NCBI RefSeq assembly: GCF_905212365.1
Contig: NZ_CAJMEH010000041.1
Span: 1-18,673, forward strand
Origin: an uncultured Phascolarctobacterium sp.
GTDB taxonomy: Bacteria > Bacillota > Negativicutes > Acidaminococcales > Acidaminococcaceae
DNA: 18,673 nucleotides
Direction of reading: 5' to 3'
Positions 14,651 to 18,673 of this stretch are shown piece after piece. Position 1 is the stretch's first letter; every line of letters begins with the position of its first letter. The notes under the pieces are model-generated. The model was not told the origin of the DNA and did no database searches. It saw only the letters and a list, made by a program, of their open reading frames with translations. The position numbers and the translations under genes are program-made.

Positions 14651-14679
14651 AGGCGGGGGCTGCGGCCTCCGCCTTTAAT
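14651..14679 (+). terminator. terminator hairpin after secreted-protein gene 2
   Basis: A 10-bp stem (14651-14660 with 14665-14674, one G-U) closes a TGCG loop and is followed by tt-aattt. The short U tract is weak. A second inverted repeat TTGTCAA-AA-TTGACAA (14680-14695), followed by GTTTT, lies directly downstream and may help. Confidence 0.65.
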
Positions 14680-14785
14680 TTGTCAAAATTGACAAGTTTT
14701 GATAAACCGTCGGCATCGTTTTAAATTGAATCTTGCAGGCTGGCAATAATATCTAGGCGTCGCTCGTCGCGGCGCTTCTTTTGTC

Positions 14786-14814
14786 TTGACGAGAAACAAT
14801 ATATGTACTATAAT
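14786..14814 (+). promoter_or_regulatory. promoter P1 upstream of ompM-like gene 2
   Basis: TTGACG (14786-14791), a 17-bp spacer and TATAAT (14809-14814) form a near-consensus promoter with a start near 14821. Confidence 0.7.
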
Positions 14815-14868
14815 AAGACTAAATACTAATAGCCGAATGAAGTAATTAATGTGTATACCCATTAACGC

Positions 14869-14897
14869 TTGCAACTTTTACTCGTTTGTGTTATAGT
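14869..14897 (+). promoter_or_regulatory. promoter P2 upstream of ompM-like gene 2
   Basis: TTGCAA (14869-14874), a 17-bp spacer and TATAGT (14892-14897) predict a start near 14904 and a leader of about 154 nt. Both promoters transcribe the conserved leader element. Confidence 0.65.
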
Positions 14898-14949
14898 ATA
14901 TATGCAAATGCATAAGCTAACTGCAATTAACGATTAGCAAGAGCTTTAA

Positions 14950-15024
14950 ACGTAACGCAAGGAAACAAGGCAACTTACGTGCAGCGGATAAGGCCGCGGC
15001 TAAGCGGAATGGCAGGGCTAAAGC
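14950..15024 (+). promoter_or_regulatory. conserved porin leader element, copy 2
   Basis: ACGTAA (14950-14955) pairs with TTACGT (14975-14980) around a loop containing AGGAAACAAGGCAACT (14960-14975). The hairpin CCGC/GCGG around 14994-15006 follows, then GGCAGG (15011-15016) directly joined to GCTAAAGC (15017-15024). Order and spacing match the element before porin gene 1 (12580-12660), while surrounding leader sequence differs. Confidence 0.5.
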
Positions 15025-15057
15025 ATTTATAGTGTTTTCCTGAGGAGGGACTTTATT

Positions 15058-16284
15058 ATGAAAAAATCTTTGGTACTGGCAATGGCTATGGCATTGGGCG
15101 TAACTGCTTCTGCTTACGCTGCAAATCCGTTTTCTGACGTTCCTGCCGGTCACTGGGCATATGACAGCGTTAACAAGCTGGCTGCTGCCGGCGTAATCGA
15201 TGGCTATGGCGACGGCACCTACGGCGGCGACAAGCTGATGACCCGTTATGAAATGGCGCAAATCGTTGCGAAAGCAATGGCCAAAGGCGCTAACGTAGAT
15301 AAGCTGGCTGCTGAATTTGCCGACGAGCTGGATACTCTGGGCGTTCGCGTTGCAAAGCTGGAAAAGAAAGCCGACAATGTAAAGATCACCGGCGAAGTTC
15401 GTTATAAATACATGAGCAAAGATATTGATGCTTCTAATAACGATAAAAGCTTTGAAAATGATCTGCGTTCCCGTATTTGGATTACCGGTCAGGTAAACGA
15501 CGATTGGTCCTACACCGGTATGATTGAAAATACTCAGGATTTTGTAGATAACAGCGGCAATGAGGACACCAGCTTCCAACGCGCTTATGTTGAAGGCAAG
15601 CTGGGCGGCTTGAACGTAACTGCCGGCCGTTACAACGCTTTCTTCGCTAACGGCAATATCTATGATGCCCGCGTTGACGGTGCAGAAATTTCCTACGGCG
15701 ATAAGGTTAAGGTAACCGGCTTTGCTGGCAAAGCTTCCGACGAGCTGACTATTTTAGATGGCTCTGAGGGCGGTAATTATGCAGGTGGCGAGCTGAGCGG
15801 CTCTGTCGGCGCATTAAACCTGTCAGCTGGCTATTTAAACTTTAAAGACCTTGCTTCTACTGGACAAGGTGATGGCTGGGATAATGCGATTTGGTATGTA
15901 GGCGCTGATTATACCTTTGGCGAGGATGTAAACCTGTCCGCTATGTATCTGAAAGGCGACTTGAGCCATAATGACAAGGATGATAAAGATTTAGACGACG
16001 ACGGTTATGTAATCGGTTTGTCCTATAAGGGCGCAGAAGCAGATACTCCGCATAGCTGGGGCATTTTCGCTAATTACTATGACCAGGGCGGTCAAACCTA
16101 TGTAGCGCATACCACAGATGCCAATGTATTTGACGGCGCTGGCTTCAAGGGCTACGGCGTAGGCGTAAACTATACCTTTGCTAAGAATATTGTCGGCACC
16201 GTAGTTTACTACGATACTGAAAATAAACTGGACAGCCATGACGACGACCAACGCGTTTGGGCTGACCTGACCTTCACTTTCTAA
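15058..16284 (+). CDS. OmpM-like SLH-domain porin, copy 2
   Basis: It has 408 aa with the same architecture as copy 1: signal peptide (1-21), one SLH domain (about 23-80), a short coiled coil (82-101), then a beta barrel ending VWADLTFTF, a canonical outer-membrane C-terminus with terminal phenylalanine. The SLH domain in this family binds peptidoglycan modified with diamines, fixing the outer membrane to the wall; the barrel forms a diffusion channel. GAGGAGG lies just upstream of ATG. The near identity of residues 1-112 with copy 1, including long identical DNA stretches, suggests recent duplication or gene conversion limited to the anchor half. Confidence 0.94.
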   Translation: MKKSLVLAMAMALGVTASAYAANPFSDVPAGHWAYDSVNKLAAAGVIDGYGDGTYGGDKLMTRYEMAQIVAKAMAKGANVDKLAAEFADELDTLGVRVAKLEKKADNVKITGEVRYKYMSKDIDASNNDKSFENDLRSRIWITGQVNDDWSYTGMIENTQDFVDNSGNEDTSFQRAYVEGKLGGLNVTAGRYNAFFANGNIYDARVDGAEISYGDKVKVTGFAGKASDELTILDGSEGGNYAGGELSGSVGALNLSAGYLNFKDLASTGQGDGWDNAIWYVGADYTFGEDVNLSAMYLKGDLSHNDKDDKDLDDDGYVIGLSYKGAEADTPHSWGIFANYYDQGGQTYVAHTTDANVFDGAGFKGYGVGVNYTFAKNIVGTVVYYDTENKLDSHDDDQRVWADLTFTF

Positions 16285-16310
16285 TTGAAGAACGTTTAGA
16301 ATTTACTCCG

Positions 16311-16345
16311 AGAGCCGTTCCTGTGGGAATGGCTCTTTTACTTTT
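16311..16345 (+). terminator. intrinsic terminator after ompM-like gene 2
   Basis: An 11-bp stem AGAGCCGTTCC/GGAATGGCTCT (16311-16321, 16326-16336, one G-U) with a TGTG loop is followed by TTTACTTTT. Confidence 0.85.
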
Positions 16346-16431
16346 GCACATTTATCCTCGCTGCAAGCATTGCCTTTACAGAAATACCTCGAGTGCAGCG
16401 ATGCTTTTCGCCTGCGAAGGCGGCGTTTGTA

Positions 16432-16440
16432 TGTTATAAT
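16432..16440 (+). promoter_or_regulatory. extended -10 promoter of the symporter gene
   Basis: TGT-TATAAT (16432-16440) is an extended -10 without a good -35. The start codon is 42 nt downstream. Confidence 0.5.
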
Positions 16441-16482
16441 TAAACTATATGTTAGGGGATTTTAATGGCAGGAGGAGATTCT

Positions 16483-17892
16483 ATGTTTGCAGAAATTATT
16501 GGAGCAATCAGCGGCTTTATGTACAGCTATCTGCTGATTGTTATGCTTATCGGCGTGGGCTTGTACTACACTTTTCGCACGCGGCTGATACAGGCGCGCC
16601 TGTTGGGGGAAACGATTCGCGTTATTTTGGAAAAACCGGTGGGCAAGGGCGAGCACGCCGTTTCGTCCTTTCAGGCTTTGATGGTATCCACAGCTTCGCG
16701 CGTAGGCACGGGCAATATTATCGGCATTTCTACGGCCATTTGCCTGGGCGGCTATGGCGCGGTGTTTTGGATGTGGGTTATTGCCGTTGTTGGCGGCGCT
16801 TCCGCTTTCATTGAAAGCACTCTGGCGCAGATTTACAAAAAACGCGGCGAACACGGCAGCTACGGCGGCCCGGCTTACTATATTGAAACCGCTTTGGGCA
16901 GCCGCACTTTGGCGGTTATTTTCAGTATTTCCCTGATTGCTACTTACGGCGTTGGCTTTAATATGCTGTGCGCTTATAATCTGCAATCTACATTTATTGC
17001 TTACAGCTTCTACGACCCGGCTACTACGCCGTGGATTATCGGCGCAGTGCTGGCTGTGCTGGTAGGCTGGTGCTTGCTGGGCGGCGGCACGCGTGTGATT
17101 AAAGCTACCTCTACGTTAGTCCCAATTATGGGCGTTATTTATATTTCCGTGGCCTTTGTGCTGACCCTGCTGCATATCGACCTGCTGCCGGGCGTGCTGG
17201 CTAATATTTTCAGCGAAGCCTTTGATTTTCAGGCAATTTTCTCCGGCCTGACCGGCTCCTGCATGATGTACGGCATTAAGCGCGGCCTGTACAGCAACGA
17301 GGCCGGCGTGGGCTCCGCTCCTAACGCTGCCGCTGCCGCGGACGTGTCCCATCCAGTTAAACAGGGGCTGGTGCAAATGCTGTCCGTATTTATCGATACG
17401 CTGATGATTTGCACGGCTACCGCTTTTATGTGCCTGTCCTCCGGCGTTGTTCCCGTTCCGGAACTGGCAGGTGCTCCCTATGTGCAGGAGGCATTGGCTG
17501 CCAGCATGGGCGCTAACGCTAAAGCGTTCATCACTGTATCCATGGTACTGTTTGCCTTTACTACCTTGTTAGGCAATCTGTATTATGTTGATAATTGCTT
17601 CGCTTATATTTTGCAGCGTTTGCCGGGTAAAACCTTCGTCCTGTCCTATCGCGTTATCGCCTGCGTGGTTATTTTCATCGGCGCAGGTTCCAGCATGGGC
17701 TTGATGTGGGATTTGGCCGACGTGCTGATGGGCTGCATGGCCATCATCAACCTGCCGGTTATTTGCATTCTGGGCACGCCCGCTTTGCGTGCGCTGGACG
17801 ATTACGTAGCGCAGCGCAAGGCCGGTAAGAACCCTGTGTTTAAGGCCGCGGCTATCGGCATTACGCAAAAGCTGGATTATTGGCAGAAATAA
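16483..17892 (+). CDS. alanine/glycine:cation symporter (AGCS family)
   Basis: This is an integral membrane transporter taking up alanine or glycine with Na+ or H+. It has 469 aa, within the family's range. About ten to eleven hydrophobic helices are visible. Diagnostic motifs are SFQALMVSTASRVGTGNIIG (62-81), GGYGAVFWMWVIAVVGGASA, the substrate-path EHGSYGGPAYYIE, and SNEAGVGSAPNAAAAADVSH (about 271-290). The start at 16483 is preferred because AGGAGG (16470-16475) is 7 nt upstream; the ATG at 16465 precedes that site. It is monocistronic, between the porin terminator and the promoter at 17931. The exact amino acid and ion cannot be told from sequence. Confidence 0.93.
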   Translation: MFAEIIGAISGFMYSYLLIVMLIGVGLYYTFRTRLIQARLLGETIRVILEKPVGKGEHAVSSFQALMVSTASRVGTGNIIGISTAICLGGYGAVFWMWVIAVVGGASAFIESTLAQIYKKRGEHGSYGGPAYYIETALGSRTLAVIFSISLIATYGVGFNMLCAYNLQSTFIAYSFYDPATTPWIIGAVLAVLVGWCLLGGGTRVIKATSTLVPIMGVIYISVAFVLTLLHIDLLPGVLANIFSEAFDFQAIFSGLTGSCMMYGIKRGLYSNEAGVGSAPNAAAAADVSHPVKQGLVQMLSVFIDTLMICTATAFMCLSSGVVPVPELAGAPYVQEALAASMGANAKAFITVSMVLFAFTTLLGNLYYVDNCFAYILQRLPGKTFVLSYRVIACVVIFIGAGSSMGLMWDLADVLMGCMAIINLPVICILGTPALRALDDYVAQRKAGKNPVFKAAAIGITQKLDYWQK

Positions 17893-17930
17893 TGGCGCGG
17901 CGTTTGGCAAAGCTGTGATTCAAGCATTAT

Positions 17931-17959
17931 TTGACTTTTCAATCGCCTAATGCTATAAT
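17931..17959 (+). promoter_or_regulatory. strong promoter of a short RNA
   Basis: TTGACT (17931-17936), a 17-bp spacer and TATAAT (17954-17959), with an extended TGC before the -10, form one of the best promoters in the window. The start is near 17966. Confidence 0.8.
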
Positions 17960-17965
17960 GTAAAT

Positions 17966-18052
17966 ACAAAAAGGTGCTACCGATAAGCGGTTGTCCCTCA
18001 AACTTTTAGTAAAAAATAACCGCGAGTTTGGTCGACTGGGCGGTTATTTTTT
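17966..18052 (+). ncRNA. short RNA with possible pseudoknot and exclusive terminator (candidate riboswitch or sRNA)
   Basis: The transcript ends in a 13-bp terminator (18011-18023 with 18040-18052, ending in six T's). GCGGTT (17987-17992) can pair with AACCGC (18018-18023), which is also the 5' arm of the terminator. CAAACT (17999-18004) can pair with AGTTTG (18025-18030) in the terminator loop. These two pairings interleave and form an H-type pseudoknot that excludes the terminator. A further option, ACCG (17979-17982) with CGGT (17988-17991), would release it. The chain of alternatives is typical of transcription attenuators. I cannot match it to a named RNA family. Confidence 0.6.
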
Positions 18053-18079
18053 ATGCTTATCTGGTGAAGAAGAGCAGGT

Positions 18080-18247
18080 ATGGCGTATGTAAAGCTTAAA
18101 AAATATCGTAATCTTAGCGACTGGCGGAAAATCGAAAAATGTTTTGTAAATATTGACAAAATAGATGCGGCGAGCGGGGTAAAACCTGCCTGCCGTATTT
18201 TTGTAAATATTTTTATGAGACAAGCAGTAAATTTACGGTTTGTGTAG
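18080..18247 (+). CDS. possible small basic protein (55 aa), doubtful
   Basis: An ATG at 18080 opens a 55-codon frame (MAYVKLKKYRNLSDW...) rich in lysine and arginine, just after the short RNA's terminator. The ribosome binding site is weak (GAGCAGG) and base composition is AT-rich and not clearly coding. A GC-rich imperfect hairpin (about 18167-18195) followed by T-rich sequence overlaps its second half, which argues against a real gene. It is listed because the 18053-18313 gap otherwise holds no feature. Confidence 0.15.
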   Translation: MAYVKLKKYRNLSDWRKIEKCFVNIDKIDAASGVKPACRIFVNIFMRQAVNLRFV

Positions 18248-18313
18248 AATAGTAATAAGGAAAACAATTTGGTCAAGGTTGTTTTGCTATCCTCAAGCAA
18301 GGAGGGAAGAAGA

Positions 18314-18513
18314 ATGATTTATAATTATTATCCCGGCTGTACGCTTTCCACGAAAGCCAAAAAGCTGGACGCTGCGGCGCGGCGCTGCGCCGAGGCTTTG
18401 GGCTTTCCGTTGGAGGAGCTGCCGGAATGGCAATGCTGCGGCGCGGTTTACCCTATGGCGGCGGACGCTGTGGCCGAGCGTCTGAGCGCAGTGCGGGCTT
18501 TGGCTGCGGCGCG
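18314..18513 (+). pseudogene. HdrB-like CCG-domain protein, 5' fragment broken at a junction
   Basis: The start is clear: GGAGG at 18301-18305, 8 nt before ATG. The product begins MIYNYYPGCTLSTKAKKLDA and contains EEWQCCG-like EWQCCGAVYPMAAD (about 38-51), matching the N-terminal CCG (cysteine-rich) domain of heterodisulfide reductase subunit B, which binds an unusual iron-sulfur cluster and takes part in electron transfer. A full HdrB-like protein is near 290 aa; here homology stops after about 65 residues and the frame ends at 18559. The break coincides with a change of codon use and the start of PolC sequence, so this is a truncated, probably artificially joined copy of a normal gene. Confidence 0.75.
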
Positions 18514-18673
18514 GATATGCCAGACGCCGTCTGTCCCGTCTGCGGGACGCCCTATGTGAAGGACGGCTTCAACATCCCCTTCGAGACCTTTCTGGGCTTC
18601 GGGGGAGACAAGGTGCCCGATATCGACCTGAACTTCTCCGGCGAGTACCAGGCCCGGGCCCACCGCCACGCCA
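18505..18673 (+). CDS. polC: internal fragment of PolC-type DNA polymerase III alpha (foreign sequence)
   Basis: From about 18505, one frame off the HdrB-like gene, the translation reads ADMPDAVCPVCGTPYVKDGF, then NIPFETFLGFGGDKVPDIDL, then NFSGEYQARAHRHA at the window edge. This is the conserved catalytic-core region of PolC (Gram-positive replicative polymerase), including the CP.CGTP zinc-type motif and the PDIDLNFSGEYQ block. There is no start codon context: the fragment begins in the middle of the protein. Third positions are nearly all C or G (ttc, aac, atc, ccc, gag), unlike the rest of the window, so it probably derives from another, GC-richer Firmicute. Confidence 0.85.

Noticed and set aside
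4635..17914. Identical 15-mer gcgtttggcaaagct after speA (4635-4649) and after the symporter gene (17900-17914)
   Set aside because: One exact 15-mer match in a window this size is near chance expectation, and flanks do not extend the match convincingly.
17974..18009. Possible leader peptide GTG...TAG (11 codons) inside the short RNA
   Set aside because: No separate ribosome binding site and no run of regulatory codons; RNA pairing explains the conservation-like features better.
18144..18159. Rex-like site TTGT-N8-ACAA upstream of the HdrB-like gene
   Set aside because: Rex sites have TTGT and ACAA separated by 10 bp with inner symmetric bases; here the spacing is 8 and the centre is not symmetric.

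Overview
The window most likely comes from a diderm Firmicute of the class Negativicutes, plausibly a gut Phascolarctobacterium/Acidaminococcaceae-type organism. The basis is two SLH-domain porins of the OmpM type (SLH domain, short coiled coil, then beta barrel), a gut-type polyamine operon using the carboxyspermidine route, and moderate GC with frequent gct/ttt/tat codons. The organism assignment is inference. No rRNA, tRNA, CRISPR array or intact insertion sequence was found.

Layout. (1) Positions 1-253 hold the 3' end of an unrecognised reading frame. (2) Positions 385-2708 hold a sigma70-type promoter, a hairpin leader and acetolactate synthase in the order ilvN-ilvB. (3) Positions 2785-10255 hold a polyamine operon behind a roughly 330-nt hairpin-rich leader that ends in a terminator: speA, a speE-like gene, carboxy(nor)spermidine dehydrogenase, nspC, aguA and aguB. 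Together these can convert arginine to agmatine, N-carbamoylputrescine, putrescine, carboxyspermidine and spermidine. Two palindromic repeats sit in the speE-dehydrogenase gap. (4) Positions 10256-11680 hold an unknown six-helix membrane protein convergent with a FlK-like hotdog thioesterase. They share a bidirectional terminator, and similar TGACT-N4-AGTCA sites flank the pair. (5) Positions 11680-16345 hold a tandemly duplicated module: a 182-aa secreted protein followed by an OmpM-like porin, twice. Both porin leaders share a conserved sequence/structure motif. (6) Positions 16432-17892 hold an alanine/glycine:cation symporter. (7) Positions 17931-18052 hold a short RNA with a strong promoter, a possible pseudoknot and a mutually exclusive terminator. 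(8) From 18314 an HdrB-like (CCG-domain) gene starts and breaks off near 18505-18515. It changes frame into a PolC fragment with very different codon use, which is most simply an assembly chimera at the end of the contig.

How the parts may work together. In Selenomonas and Veillonella relatives, OmpM SLH domains hold the outer membrane to peptidoglycan that carries covalently bound diamines (cadaverine or putrescine). A putrescine-producing operon lying about 2.4 kb upstream of two such porins therefore suggests a shared cell-envelope theme. The most interesting unexplained items are the speA leader RNA, the SpeE homologue with altered pocket residues, the shared porin leader motif, the duplicated secreted-protein/porin module and the pseudoknot RNA at 17966-18052.
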